Origin: Thalassolituus sp. UBA674
GTDB taxonomy: Bacteria; Pseudomonadota; Gammaproteobacteria; Pseudomonadales; Oceanobacteraceae
Assembly (NCBI GenBank): GCA_002298335.1
Contig: DBNK01000025.1
Span: 71,395 to 130,930, forward strand
DNA length: 59,536 bases
Direction: 5' to 3'
The notes below the pieces were generated by a model, which saw only the letters and a list, made by a program, of their open reading frames with translations, was not told the DNA's origin and ran no database searches. This document shows positions 1 to 8,623 of the stretch, piece after piece (the first letter of the stretch is position 1; every line of letters begins with the position of its first letter). Both the position numbers and the translations under genes were made by a program.

Positions 1-761
1 ATGGCGGGTACTGACGCCAGCGCCGCAATCAGCCATGGGCTGGGTGACACACTGATCTGCCATTCCTGTGCAACGGCGGGTAAGAACGTCATCGGCAGAA
101 TGTAGCCCAGACCGGCACCTGCATATGCGAGAAACAGGGGCGTACTCTGGCGGTCCCACAAGGATGAATGATCATCACGGTTCACCGGTGGCTCTGAAGA
201 ACCCAGACGGAACAGATACAGGCCGGTAACCAGTGCCAGCGGGATAGAAATCAGCGCAGCGGGTAACCAGCGACCGGAGCCGCTGAGCCAGTGCTCAGAC
301 AGATCCACCACCACCTTGCTGCTGAGAATGCCAAGTCCCACACCCAGATACATCAGACCACTGAGTGTGGCTTTGCCCTGTGCGACCAGCCATTCCAGAA
401 CCAGTGCGGGGGCCAGCACAAACACAATGCCATTGGTGATGCCGTTGAGCAGGCGCAGTCCTGCCAGCGCCGGGTATGCTTCTGTCCACACCTGCAGCAG
501 CGTAATCACCGCATTCCCGACCAGGTTGGCAAACAGCATGGAGCGCCCATACCCGCTCTGCCAGGCAAACAGGGCGATCATGGCACCGCTGAAATAGCCG
601 ACGTAGTTCCAGGTCGCCAGCTGGGCGGCCTCGGTCAGGGTCAGTAAGCCATCACTGACCAGCAGAGGCAGCAGGGGTGTGTACACAAAGCGGCCAAAGC
701 CGTGCACAACAATCAGGGCTGTGGCTGCGGCCAGCAGTGGCCAGAGAGCATTGGGTTTCAA
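1..761 (-). CDS. YbfB/YjiJ-type MFS transporter (partial, C-terminus beyond the window)
   Basis: The minus strand is open from a TTG at 761 to the left edge, about 253 residues with no stop. AAGGAA lies about eight bases upstream of the TTG, and an in-frame TGA sits further upstream, so no longer start is possible. The translation is very hydrophobic. It begins with LKPNALWPLLAAATALIV and then GFGRFVYTPLLP, the N-terminal signature of the YbfB/YjiJ branch of the major facilitator superfamily. At least six membrane helices can be seen. These are inner-membrane exporters of unknown substrate. The gene is divergent from rsmG and occupies the place where mnmG often sits in related genomes. The family call is good; the substrate is unknown. 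Confidence 0.8.
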   Translation of the reverse strand, partial: MKPNALWPLLAAATALIVVHGFGRFVYTPLLPLLVSDGLLTLTEAAQLATWNYVGYFSGAMIALFAWQSGYGRSMLFANLVGNAVITLLQVWTEAYPALAGLRLLNGITNGIVFVLAPALVLEWLVAQGKATLSGLMYLGVGLGILSSKVVVDLSEHWLSGSGRWLPAALISIPLALVTGLYLFRLGSSEPPVNRDDHSSLWDRQSTPLFLAYAGAGLGYILPMTFLPAVAQEWQISVSPSPWLIAALASVPA

Positions 762-875
762 ACGGTTTCCTTCGGTGGGCCGGTGGTTTCATCCGGGGCA
801 GTATTAACCGGTGGCTATGATAAACTCCCGCCCGGCGAATAAAACCGCTTTACGGTGTTTCTGAGAGTGTAAGAC

Positions 876-1517
876 ATGAATGATCTGTTGCAGCAGCTGA
901 ACAAGGGCGCTGCCCGGTTGAACATCACCCTGACGGACGGACAGCAGCAGGCGCTGATGAGCTATCTGGAGCTGCTGATTAAATGGAATAAGGCTTACAA
1001 CCTGACGGCCATCCGCGACCCGCAGCAGATGGTGGCACTGCATCTGCTCGACAGTCTGGCTGTGCATCCTGCGGTGCAGGGAGCGCAGCACATTATTGAT
1101 GTGGGTACCGGCCCGGGGCTGCCCGGCGTGGTACTGGCGATCATGAATCCGCACAAGCAGTTCACCCTGCTCGACAGTAACGGCAAGAAAACCCGTTTTC
1201 TGTTTCAGGCCAGAACCTCACTCAGACTGGCCAATGTGGAGATAGTGAATGAGCGCTGTGAAGCGTATCATCCCCCCCGGCCTTTCGATATGATTGTCAG
1301 CAGAGCCTTCGCCTCGCTGGCGGACATGGTGCACTGGTGCGAGCATATGCGTGCCCCGCACGGTTGCTTTCTGGCGATGAAAGGTCAGTTTCCGGAACAG
1401 GAACTGGCGGAGCTCGGCGGCCGTTACCAGCTGCAGAACAGCGAAGCGCTGGAGGTTCCCGGTGTTGAGGGGCAGCGTCATCTGCTGACACTGGTGCCAG
1501 CCGCCACCGGTAAATAA
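876..1517 (+). CDS. rsmG: 16S rRNA (guanine527-N7)-methyltransferase RsmG
   Basis: 213 aa, the usual length for RsmG (GidB). The protein methylates N7 of G527 in 16S rRNA in the cytoplasm, using S-adenosylmethionine. The SAM-binding motif I is IIDVGTGPGLPGVVLAI at about residues 71-87, followed by LLDSNGKKTRFL, which holds the acidic residue that contacts the cofactor. The N-terminal half has the typical LIKWNKAYNLTAIRD segment. parA starts 31 bases downstream, giving the classical gidB-parA-parB arrangement. mnmG (gidA), often just upstream, is absent; a divergent transporter takes its place. Confidence 0.95.
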   Translation: MNDLLQQLNKGAARLNITLTDGQQQALMSYLELLIKWNKAYNLTAIRDPQQMVALHLLDSLAVHPAVQGAQHIIDVGTGPGLPGVVLAIMNPHKQFTLLDSNGKKTRFLFQARTSLRLANVEIVNERCEAYHPPRPFDMIVSRAFASLADMVHWCEHMRAPHGCFLAMKGQFPEQELAELGGRYQLQNSEALEVPGVEGQRHLLTLVPAATGK

Positions 1518-1548
1518 GAACAGTCATACCTTTATACAGGCAGAATCC

Positions 1549-2340
1549 GTGAGTCAAATACTGGCCATTACCAATCAGAAAGGCGGCGTTGGCAAAACCA
1601 CCACAGCGGTGAATCTGGCCGCGTCTCTGGTGGCAACCCGCCGTAAGGTTCTGTTGATCGACCTTGACCCTCAGGGCAATGCGACCATGGGCAGTGGCGT
1701 CGATAAACACGACCTTGAACGCTCCATGTATGACGTCCTGGTGGCCAACTGTTCGGCAGCTCAGGCGCGGGTTCAGGGGTTGGAGGCAGGTTACGACGTC
1801 CTTCCGGCTAATGGTGACCTGACCGCGGCCGAGGTCGAACTCATGTCGGTCGCACAGCGCGAACAGCGTCTGCGCCAGGCACTGAAGGTGTTGTCTGCTG
1901 AGTATGACTACATCCTCATCGACTGTCCGCCGTCGCTGAACATGCTGACCCTGAATGCACTGGTGGCCGCAGACGGCGTACTGATTCCCATGCAGTGTGA
2001 GTATTATGCGCTGGAAGGTCTGAGCGCTCTGCTGCAGACCATTACCTCCATACAGTCGGGACCGAACCCCGCGCTGCAGGTAACCGGCATCATCCGTACC
2101 ATGTATGATCCGCGCAACAGCCTCACCGGTGATGTGTCTGACCAGCTGAACCAGCACTTCGGTGACAAGCTGTTCACGTCTGTGATTCCACGCAATGTGC
2201 GTCTGGCCGAGGCGCCAAGCTATGGTCTGCCGGTGATCAAATACGATAAGCAGTCAAAAGGTGCACTGGCGTATCTGGCGCTGGCCGGTGAGCTGAACCG
2301 CCGGGTCAAATCTGACAGCAGCCAGAAAGTCAGTGCCTGA
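1549..2340 (+). CDS. parA: Chromosome-partitioning ATPase ParA (Soj)
   Basis: 263 aa from a GTG start. It is a deviant Walker-A ATPase: KGGVGKTT at residues 11-18, the LLIDLDPQGNATMG segment (A'), and ILIDCPPSLNML (Walker B). It works with ParB bound at parS to segregate newly replicated origin regions, binding DNA non-specifically in its ATP form. It lies between rsmG and parB, the chromosomal type I arrangement, and parB follows 36 bases later. The length and motifs fit the Soj group rather than plasmid ParA, because there is no N-terminal DNA-binding extension. Confidence 0.96.
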   Translation: MSQILAITNQKGGVGKTTTAVNLAASLVATRRKVLLIDLDPQGNATMGSGVDKHDLERSMYDVLVANCSAAQARVQGLEAGYDVLPANGDLTAAEVELMSVAQREQRLRQALKVLSAEYDYILIDCPPSLNMLTLNALVAADGVLIPMQCEYYALEGLSALLQTITSIQSGPNPALQVTGIIRTMYDPRNSLTGDVSDQLNQHFGDKLFTSVIPRNVRLAEAPSYGLPVIKYDKQSKGALAYLALAGELNRRVKSDSSQKVSA

Positions 2341-2376
2341 CCCCCGAATGAACCGACATAAAAAAGAAAAGAACGC

Positions 2377-3282
2377 ATGTCTGTGAAGAAAAAACGAGGC
2401 CTGGGGCGCGGACTGGATGCCCTGCTGGCCAGCTCCCAGAGTGACGCCGTATCCACCACGCCGGACAGCGACAGCGCTGCCGACCAGAGCAGACCTGCAG
2501 CTGATGGTGAACTGCGTCATCTGCCGGTGGAGTGGATTCAGCCCGGCCGGTATCAGCCACGTCGTGATATTCAGCCGGAAGCGCTGGAAGAACTGGCGGC
2601 CTCGATCAAAGCACAGGGGTTGATGCAGCCGATTGTGGTGCGTCTGCTTCCTGGCCAGGAAGACCGCTACGAAATCATCGCCGGTGAACGCCGCTGGCGC
2701 GCCAGTCAGATGGCGCAGCTGGACAAGGTTCCGGCCCTGATCCGCAATGTGCCGGATGAAGCGGCCATCGCCATGGCACTGATTGAGAATATTCAGCGCG
2801 AAAACCTCAATCCTATGGAAGAAGCCATGGCCCTGCACCGTCTGCAGCACGAGTTCGAGCTGACGCAGATGCAGGTGGCTGAAGCCGTGGGCAAGAACCG
2901 CGCGACGGTAGCAAACCTGCTGCGTCTGATGAATCTCAACGACGACGTCAAGCGCCTGCTTGAGCACGGTGATATTGAAATGGGCCATGCCCGTGCTTTG
3001 CTCGGCCTCAGCGGCGAGCATCAGAGTCAGGCCGCCTCTGAAGTGGTGGGCAAAGCCATGACCGTGCGTCAGGCCGAAGCTCTGGTGCGCAATTACGATG
3101 CGCCACAGGAGAAAAAAGCGGCTGACAAACCTGACCCGGATATCATCCGCCTCGAACGCCTGCTGGGCGAAAAGCTCGGCGCCCGGGTTGCGATTCAGCA
3201 TTCCCGCAGTGGCAAAGGCAAGCTTGTGATCAGCTATACCGGTCTTGATGAGCTGGACGGCATTCTGGATCACCTCAAATAA
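2377..3282 (+). CDS. parB: Chromosome-partitioning protein ParB (Spo0J)
   Basis: 301 aa. The lysine/arginine-rich N-terminus (MSVKKKRGLGRGLDALL) is the ParA-stimulating segment typical of the family. It is followed by the ParB/Srx-like domain with the GERRWRA CTP-binding box (about residues 104-110). Next comes the helix-turn-helix (MQVAEAVGKNRATVANLLRLMNL), and last the C-terminal dimerisation domain. ParB binds parS, slides as a CTP-dependent clamp and recruits ParA and condensin. I found no convincing 16-bp parS site in the window. Cotranscription with parA is likely. Confidence 0.95.
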   Translation: MSVKKKRGLGRGLDALLASSQSDAVSTTPDSDSAADQSRPAADGELRHLPVEWIQPGRYQPRRDIQPEALEELAASIKAQGLMQPIVVRLLPGQEDRYEIIAGERRWRASQMAQLDKVPALIRNVPDEAAIAMALIENIQRENLNPMEEAMALHRLQHEFELTQMQVAEAVGKNRATVANLLRLMNLNDDVKRLLEHGDIEMGHARALLGLSGEHQSQAASEVVGKAMTVRQAEALVRNYDAPQEKKAADKPDPDIIRLERLLGEKLGARVAIQHSRSGKGKLVISYTGLDELDGILDHLK

Positions 3283-3353
3283 GGGCTGGCAATGGCCGCC
3301 CTGAACTTTACCTCCATAAGTTGATTTATTTGGGGTTTCGGCTACGGCAGTGG

Positions 3354-3382
3354 TTGAAGCCCGCACCCTGACCTCCTATAAT
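3354..3382 (+). promoter_or_regulatory. Sigma-70 promoter of the atp operon
   Basis: TTGAAG at 3354-3359 and a perfect TATAAT at 3377-3382 are separated by 17 bases, the optimal spacing. Transcription should begin near 3389. It lies between parB and atpI, where the atp promoter is expected. It also rules out the long upstream start for atpI at 3350. This is read directly from the bases; activity has not been tested. Confidence 0.8.
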
Positions 3383-3439
3383 CGTCGCGCCTTGGAAACA
3401 GGGAGGCCTAAGTCTGTCAGCTCTACCGTGGAGTCAGGT

Positions 3440-3808
3440 TTGTCATCGATACCTCGCCCACCCGTCTACAGGATCGTACTTTTTCAACTGATCCTGGCTG
3501 CTGCAGCCGCCCTCCTGGCCCGGATCCACAGCGATGTGGCCGCCTGGTCCGCATTACTCGGAGGACTGACCTGCGCTCTTCCGAATGCGTACTTTATCTG
3601 GCGAGCCTTCCGCTTCTCCGGTGCGCGCATGTCTGTTCAGGTGGTGCAGGCAATCTACCGCGCCGAGGCCTGGAAATTTGTACTTACCGCGTTGTGTTTT
3701 ATTGTCATCTTCCAGCGCGTGGAGACTCTGAATGTTCTAGCACTGTTTGCCGGTTTCATAACAGTGCAGCTGGGGCACGTCGCCTCGGCAAAGATCGCAA
3801 ATTTGTAA
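3440..3808 (+). CDS. atpI: ATP synthase subunit I (AtpI)
   Basis: 122 aa from TTG 3440, which has GGAG six bases upstream. GTG 3428 in the same frame is the alternative. The frame is open back to GTG 3350, but that would place the start codon upstream of the predicted transcript start. Four hydrophobic segments are visible (IVLFQLILAAAAALLA, WSALLGGLTCALPNAYFIW, FVLTALCFIVIF, VLALFAGFITVQLGHVA), matching the small AtpI/UncI membrane protein. AtpI helps c-ring assembly and is not part of the final enzyme. It is the first gene of the atp operon. Confidence 0.88.
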   Translation: MSSIPRPPVYRIVLFQLILAAAAALLARIHSDVAAWSALLGGLTCALPNAYFIWRAFRFSGARMSVQVVQAIYRAEAWKFVLTALCFIVIFQRVETLNVLALFAGFITVQLGHVASAKIANL

Positions 3809-3830
3809 ACCTTAAAATTGAGACTTGAAA

Positions 3831-4742
3831 ATGGCTGGTAATTCCCAGGAGTACATCTCTCACCACTTAACCAACCTGACCTACGGCAAACTGCCTGCCG
3901 GTTATGTTCGTCATCACACCGATGAGCAGGGTCATACCCACGCTGAAGAACTCTCTGAAGCGACCTGGACTATGGCTCACAGCGGCGAAGAAGCTGCAGC
4001 GATGGGCTTCTCTGCAGTCCATGTTGACTCTCTCGGCTGGTCCATCGGCCTCGGTGGTCTGATCATGCTGCTGTTCTGGCGCATGGCCAAAAAAGCATCT
4101 TCTGGCGTGCCGACCGGCATGCTGAACTTCGTTGAGATGATCGTTGAGTTCATCGACAACACCGTCAAAGAATCTTTCCATGGCCGCAGTGCTCTGGTAG
4201 CACCGCTGGCACTGACCATCTTTACCTGGGTCTTCATGATGAACTTCATGGACCTTATCCCGGTTGACGTGCTGCCGACCCTGTTTGGAGCACTGGGTGT
4301 TCACTACATGAAGGTCGTACCTTCCACCGATGTGAACGTAACCCTGGGTATGGCCCTGTTCGTGTTCGCTCTGATGATCTTCTACTCCATCAAGATCAAA
4401 GGCATCACCGGCTTCGTAGCGGAGCTGACGCTGCACCCGTTCCATGCCAAGAATCCTCTGGTTCAGGCCATCTTTGTTCCGGTGAACTTCTTCCTGGAAA
4501 TCGTGGCCCTGATCGCCAAGCCTATCTCTCTCGGTCTGCGACTGTTCGGAAACATGTACGCCGGTGAGATGATCTTTATTCTGATTGCTCTGATGTTCTC
4601 TGCCGGTATCGCACTGGGCCTGATGGCTGGTGTACTGCAGTGGGCGTGGGCGGTCTTCCACATTCTGGTGATTACTCTGCAAGCCTTCATTTTCATGATG
4701 TTGACCATCGTGTATCTGAGCATGGCCCACGAAGATCACTGA
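3831..4742 (+). CDS. atpB: F1Fo ATP synthase subunit a (AtpB)
   Basis: 303 aa from ATG 3831; a TTG two codons upstream in frame is less likely, as homologues begin at MA-EYI-HHLTNL. Subunit a forms the proton half-channels beside the c-ring in the inner membrane. The essential arginine lies in SLGLRLFGNMYAGE (about residue 239), with the conserved glutamate just after. Several transmembrane helices are evident. The gene is about 30 residues longer than the E. coli protein, mostly in a histidine-rich hydrophilic N-terminus (VRHHTDEQGHTHAEELSEAT). Confidence 0.97.
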   Translation: MAGNSQEYISHHLTNLTYGKLPAGYVRHHTDEQGHTHAEELSEATWTMAHSGEEAAAMGFSAVHVDSLGWSIGLGGLIMLLFWRMAKKASSGVPTGMLNFVEMIVEFIDNTVKESFHGRSALVAPLALTIFTWVFMMNFMDLIPVDVLPTLFGALGVHYMKVVPSTDVNVTLGMALFVFALMIFYSIKIKGITGFVAELTLHPFHAKNPLVQAIFVPVNFFLEIVALIAKPISLGLRLFGNMYAGEMIFILIALMFSAGIALGLMAGVLQWAWAVFHILVITLQAFIFMMLTIVYLSMAHEDH

Positions 4743-4802
4743 TTTTCTAAACCCTTAACCTTTAACTTTTAACTCACTAACTACTTCTATTTGGAGAATA
4801 TT

Positions 4803-5030
4803 ATGGAACAAGGTCTGGTATTCCTGGCTGCAGCTCTGATGATCGGTCTGGGTGCTCTGGGTACAGCGATTGGTTTTGGTCTGCTGGGTGGTCGTCTGCT
4901 GGAAGGTACTGCACGTCAGCCTGAGCTGGGTCCTATGCTGCAGGGTAAAATGTTCCTGATCGCAGGTCTGCTCGACGCCGTACCAATGATCGGTGTTGGT
5001 CTGGGTCTGTACCTGATGTTTGCTGCCTAA
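4803..5030 (+). CDS. atpE: F1Fo ATP synthase subunit c (AtpE)
   Basis: 75 aa from ATG 4803, with GGAG seven bases upstream. A TTG four codons earlier is in frame but would use up the ribosome-binding site. It is a two-helix hairpin: the first helix carries the glycine-rich GALGTAIGFGLLGG stretch, then the polar RQPE loop, then helix two with the ion-binding aspartate in LLDAVPMIGVG. The surrounding residues point to a proton-binding rather than a sodium-binding ring. Many copies form the rotor ring in the inner membrane. Confidence 0.97.
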   Translation: MEQGLVFLAAALMIGLGALGTAIGFGLLGGRLLEGTARQPELGPMLQGKMFLIAGLLDAVPMIGVGLGLYLMFAA

Positions 5031-5080
5031 TCGTTCATTGAGCACGAAATTACTTAATCAATGAACATGAGGGCTCTGGC

Positions 5081-5551
5081 GTGAACATTAATATGACACT
5101 GATCGGCCAGATCATCACCTTTGGCGTTTTTGTGTGGTTCTGCATGAAGTTCGTGTGGCCTCACCTGCTGAGCGCCATGCAGGAACGCGAAAAGAAAATT
5201 GCTGATGGTCTGGATGCAGCAAACCGTGCCGAACGTGACCTGGAACTCGCAAAGCAAGAAGCGGGCGACAAGCTGCGTGAAGCCAAAGAAAAGGCTGCAG
5301 AAATTATCGAACAGGCGAACAAGCGCGCTAATCAGATCGTGGACGAGGCGAAAGAAAATGCCCGTGCTGAAGGTCAGCGTCTTGTAGCAGCTGCTCAGGC
5401 TGAAGTTGAGCAGGAAGCAAACCGCGCGAAAGAAGCTCTGCGTAAGCAGGTCTCTGAGCTGGCAGTAGCCGGTGCAGCGAAAATCCTCGGCAAGTCAGTA
5501 GATGCATCAGCTCACAGCGAGCTGCTGGATAAACTGGCCGAAGAGCTTTAA
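5081..5551 (+). CDS. atpF: F1Fo ATP synthase subunit b (AtpF)
   Basis: 156 aa from a GTG start with GAGG eight bases upstream. A single N-terminal membrane helix (about residues 5-26, ending FVWP) is followed by a long alanine/glutamate/lysine-rich coiled coil. This matches the peripheral stalk subunit b, identical in length to the E. coli protein. A dimer links subunit a to the F1 head through the delta subunit. Confidence 0.97.
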   Translation: MNINMTLIGQIITFGVFVWFCMKFVWPHLLSAMQEREKKIADGLDAANRAERDLELAKQEAGDKLREAKEKAAEIIEQANKRANQIVDEAKENARAEGQRLVAAAQAEVEQEANRAKEALRKQVSELAVAGAAKILGKSVDASAHSELLDKLAEEL

Positions 5552-5562
5552 GCGAGGTTTAC

Positions 5563-6099
5563 ATGGCTGAATTAACAACTCTCGCTCGGCCGTACGCGAA
5601 AGCGGTATTTGCTGAAGCAAGCGAGAAGAACGCTCTGGATGCATGGTCGGATGACCTGTCTGTGCTGGCCGCTTTTGCAGCCGATGCCGACATGGCAAAA
5701 CTGATTAAACACCCGGCGCTGACTTCTGCGCAGCAGGCAGATGCCCTGCTCGATGTATGTGGCGACAAGCTGAATGAAGCAGCCAAAAACCTGGTGGCCG
5801 TACTGGCTGAAAACAAGCGACTGGCTCTGCTGCCGGAAATCGCCGGACTCTACGAAGAGCTGAAAGCTCAGCTGCAGAACACCGTCGATGTGGTTGTGAC
5901 CTCAGCGTTTGAGCTGAGCGATGCCCAGGCAGAGAAACTGGCGGCAGCCTTAAAAGCCAGATTGCAATGTGATGTACGTTTGACCAGCGAAATCGACGAA
6001 TCTCTCGTCGGTGGCGCGATCATCCGTGCCGGGGACTTGGTTATTGATGGCTCTGTAACAGGCAAGCTGTCGAAATTAGCCGAAGCGATGAAATCCTAA
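5563..6099 (+). CDS. atpH: F1Fo ATP synthase subunit delta (AtpH)
   Basis: 178 aa. It begins MAELTTLARPYAKAVFAEA, the N-terminal helical domain that sits on top of F1. It ends with the beta-strand segment LVGGAIIRAGDLVIDGSVTGKLSKL, the OSCP/delta signature. It joins the b stalk to the alpha3beta3 head. It starts 11 bases after atpF and ends 15 bases before atpA. Confidence 0.97.
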   Translation: MAELTTLARPYAKAVFAEASEKNALDAWSDDLSVLAAFAADADMAKLIKHPALTSAQQADALLDVCGDKLNEAAKNLVAVLAENKRLALLPEIAGLYEELKAQLQNTVDVVVTSAFELSDAQAEKLAAALKARLQCDVRLTSEIDESLVGGAIIRAGDLVIDGSVTGKLSKLAEAMKS

Positions 6100-6114
6100 T
6101 TTGAGGGGCAGTTC

Positions 6115-7653
6115 ATGCAGCAACTGAATCCATCTGAGATCAGTGAAGTCATCAAGAAGCGTATTGAAAGCCTTGATGTATCTTCACAAGCCCAGAACGA
6201 GGGCACCGTCGTATCCGTATCTGACGGTATCGTTCGTATCCACGGTCTTGCCGACGCTATGTACGGTGAGATGATTGAATTTGAAGGCGGCGTGTACGGC
6301 CTGGCGATGAACCTGGAGCGTGACTCCGTTGGTGCCATCGTACTGGGCGACTACAAAGGTCTGGCTGAAGGTCAGACTGCGAAGTGTACCGGCCGTATTC
6401 TGGAAGTACCTGTCGGTAAAGCTCTGCTGGGTCGCGTTGTCGACGCACTGGGTAACCCGATTGACGGTAAAGGCCCGATTGATTCTGATGGCACCGCGCC
6501 GGTTGAGCGTGTTGCGCCGGGCGTCATCGCCCGTCAGGGTGTAGATCAGCCGCTGCCAACTGGTTATAAGTCTGTTGACTCCATGGTACCGGTAGGCCGT
6601 GGTCAGCGTGAGCTGATCATTGGTGACCGTCAGACTGGTAAGTCTGCCATGGCCATCGACGCCATCATCAACCAGAAAGGTTCCGGCGTTAAGTGTATCT
6701 ACGTCGCTATCGGTCAGAAGCAGTCTTCCATCGCTAACGTTGTACGTAAGCTGGAAGAGCACGGCGCTCTGGAACACACCATCATCGTTGCAGCGGGTGC
6801 TGCCGATCCTGCAGCAATGCAGTATCTGGCTCCGTACTCCGGTTGTGCGATGGGTGAATACTTCCTGGACCGCGGTGAAGACGCTCTGATCGTATACGAT
6901 GACCTGACCAAACAGGCCTGGGCTTACCGTCAGATCTCCCTGCTGCTGAAGCGTCCTCCGGGCCGTGAAGCATACCCGGGTGACGTATTCTACCTGCACT
7001 CCCGTCTGCTGGAGCGCGCCTGTCGTGTTAACGCTAACTACGTTGAACAGGTCAGTGGCGTCAAAGGTCAGACCGGTTCTCTGACGGCTCTGCCGATCAT
7101 TGAAACCCAGGGTGGTGACGTATCTGCGTTCGTACCAACCAACGTGATCTCCATTACCGATGGTCAGATCTTCCTGGAAACCAACCTGTTCAACTCCGGT
7201 ATCCGTCCGGCGATGAACGCGGGTATCTCTGTATCCCGTGTAGGTGGTGCAGCCCAGACCAAGATCATTAAGAAACTCGGTGGCGGTATCCGTCTGGCAC
7301 TGGCTCAGTACCGTGAACTGGCAGCATTCGCTCAGTTCGCATCTGACCTGGACGAAGCAACCCGTAAGCAGCTGGAACACGGTAAAGCCGTTACTGAACT
7401 GATGAAACAGGGTCAGTACGCACCTATGTCTACTGCTGATATGGGTCTGTCTATCTACGCTGCGACCGAAGGCTTCCTGGAAGACGTTGCTGTCGAAAAA
7501 ATCCAGGCGTTCGAAGCCGCTCTGCTGAGCTTCGCCAACAGCGAGTACGCTGCTCTGATGGCGAAAATCAACGAGAAAGGCGATTACAACAACGAAATCG
7601 CCGATGGCCTGAAAGAGTGTATTGAGAAATTCAAAAGCACCCAGGCGTGGTAA
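6115..7653 (+). CDS. atpA: F1Fo ATP synthase subunit alpha (AtpA)
   Basis: 512 aa, the standard length. The P-loop GDRQTGKS lies at about residues 169-176. ALIVYDDLTKQAWAYRQISLLLKRPPGREAYPGDVFYLHSRLLER carries the family signature and the region around the arginine finger. The N-terminal LNPSEISEVIKKRIE anchors the stator delta subunit. Alpha subunits bind non-catalytic nucleotide in the alpha3beta3 ring. Confidence 0.98.
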   Translation: MQQLNPSEISEVIKKRIESLDVSSQAQNEGTVVSVSDGIVRIHGLADAMYGEMIEFEGGVYGLAMNLERDSVGAIVLGDYKGLAEGQTAKCTGRILEVPVGKALLGRVVDALGNPIDGKGPIDSDGTAPVERVAPGVIARQGVDQPLPTGYKSVDSMVPVGRGQRELIIGDRQTGKSAMAIDAIINQKGSGVKCIYVAIGQKQSSIANVVRKLEEHGALEHTIIVAAGAADPAAMQYLAPYSGCAMGEYFLDRGEDALIVYDDLTKQAWAYRQISLLLKRPPGREAYPGDVFYLHSRLLERACRVNANYVEQVSGVKGQTGSLTALPIIETQGGDVSAFVPTNVISITDGQIFLETNLFNSGIRPAMNAGISVSRVGGAAQTKIIKKLGGGIRLALAQYRELAAFAQFASDLDEATRKQLEHGKAVTELMKQGQYAPMSTADMGLSIYAATEGFLEDVAVEKIQAFEAALLSFANSEYAALMAKINEKGDYNNEIADGLKECIEKFKSTQAW

Positions 7654-7708
7654 TCCATGGCTGACGTCTCCGGGCGTCAGCGTGGTTCACTCAGCAAAGG
7701 TTTGAACT

Positions 7709-8569
7709 ATGGCAGTCGGTAAAGAAATTAAAGAGCAGATTGCGAGTGTAAAAAGCACGCAGAAAATTACTTCAGCGATGGAAAAAGTTGCTGTAAGTAA
7801 GATGCGTCGTGCTCAGCAGCGCATGGAAAAGAGCCGTCCATACGCGGATAAAATCCGCGCTGTGATCGGTCACCTGGCCAATGCGTCTTCTGAGTACCGT
7901 CACCGTTATCTGCAGGACCGCGATGTTAAGCGAGTCGGCTATATCGTCGTGTCTTCTGACCGGGGCCTGTGTGGTGGTCTGAACAACAACCTGTTCAAGC
8001 GTGTTGCGCTGCAGGCGAAAGACTGGGAAAGCAAAGGCGTTTCCGTGGAATTCTGTTCCATCGGTTCCAAAGCGTCTCTGTTCTTCAAAAGCTTCGGCGG
8101 TAAAGTCGTGGCTTCCCAGTCTCACCTGGGTGATGCACCGGAACTGGCGAGTCTGATCGGATCGGTAAAAGTGATGCTGGAGGCGTTTGACGAAGGTCAG
8201 ATCGATCGCCTGTTCATCATCTACAACCGTTTCGTGAACACCATGACACAGTCACCTGAGACCGTACAGCTGCTGCCTCTCAAGGCAGAACAGGACGACG
8301 CACTGAAAGGTCACTGGGACTACATCTACGAGCCGGACGCCAAAGAAATTATGGAAGGTCTGCTGGTACGTTACGTGGAATCCCAGGTGTATCAGGGTGT
8401 GGTGGAAAACAATGCCTGTGAACAGGCCGCGCGTATGCTGGCGATGAAAAACGCCACCGACAACGCGGGCGGCATGATCAAAGAACTGAACCTGCTTTAC
8501 AACAAAGCACGTCAGGCAGCCATCACCCAGGAAATTTCAGAAATCGTCAGTGGTGCGGCAGCGGTATAA
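7709..8569 (+). CDS. atpG: F1Fo ATP synthase subunit gamma (AtpG)
   Basis: 286 aa, one residue shorter than in E. coli. The N-terminal coiled-coil helix (MAVGKEIKEQIASVKSTQKI, TSAMEKVAVSKMRRAQ) and the C-terminal helix ending ATDNAGGMIKELNLLYNKARQAAITQEISEIVSGA form the central rotor shaft. SSDRGLCGGLNNN is the conserved Rossmann-like core segment. It rotates inside alpha3beta3 and contacts epsilon and the c-ring. Confidence 0.97.
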   Translation: MAVGKEIKEQIASVKSTQKITSAMEKVAVSKMRRAQQRMEKSRPYADKIRAVIGHLANASSEYRHRYLQDRDVKRVGYIVVSSDRGLCGGLNNNLFKRVALQAKDWESKGVSVEFCSIGSKASLFFKSFGGKVVASQSHLGDAPELASLIGSVKVMLEAFDEGQIDRLFIIYNRFVNTMTQSPETVQLLPLKAEQDDALKGHWDYIYEPDAKEIMEGLLVRYVESQVYQGVVENNACEQAARMLAMKNATDNAGGMIKELNLLYNKARQAAITQEISEIVSGAAAV

Positions 8570-8623
8570 ACCGCTTCCGTCAGAGACTTAGCGGAAAGAA
8601 TTTTAAAGTAAGAGGATCCGAAA

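Noticed and set aside
816..821. TATGAT as -10 of an rsmG promoter
   Set aside because: No acceptable -35 element at 16-18 bases upstream; not strong enough to annotate.
2254..3366. 370-codon open frame antisense to parB (and 1297-2157 antisense to parA)
   Set aside because: Both mirror conserved genes and have cysteine/histidine/glutamine-rich translations typical of antisense frames.
6184..7380. 398-codon open frame antisense to atpA
   Set aside because: It is the shadow of a strongly conserved coding strand with biased codons; no ribosome-binding site, no recognisable domain.
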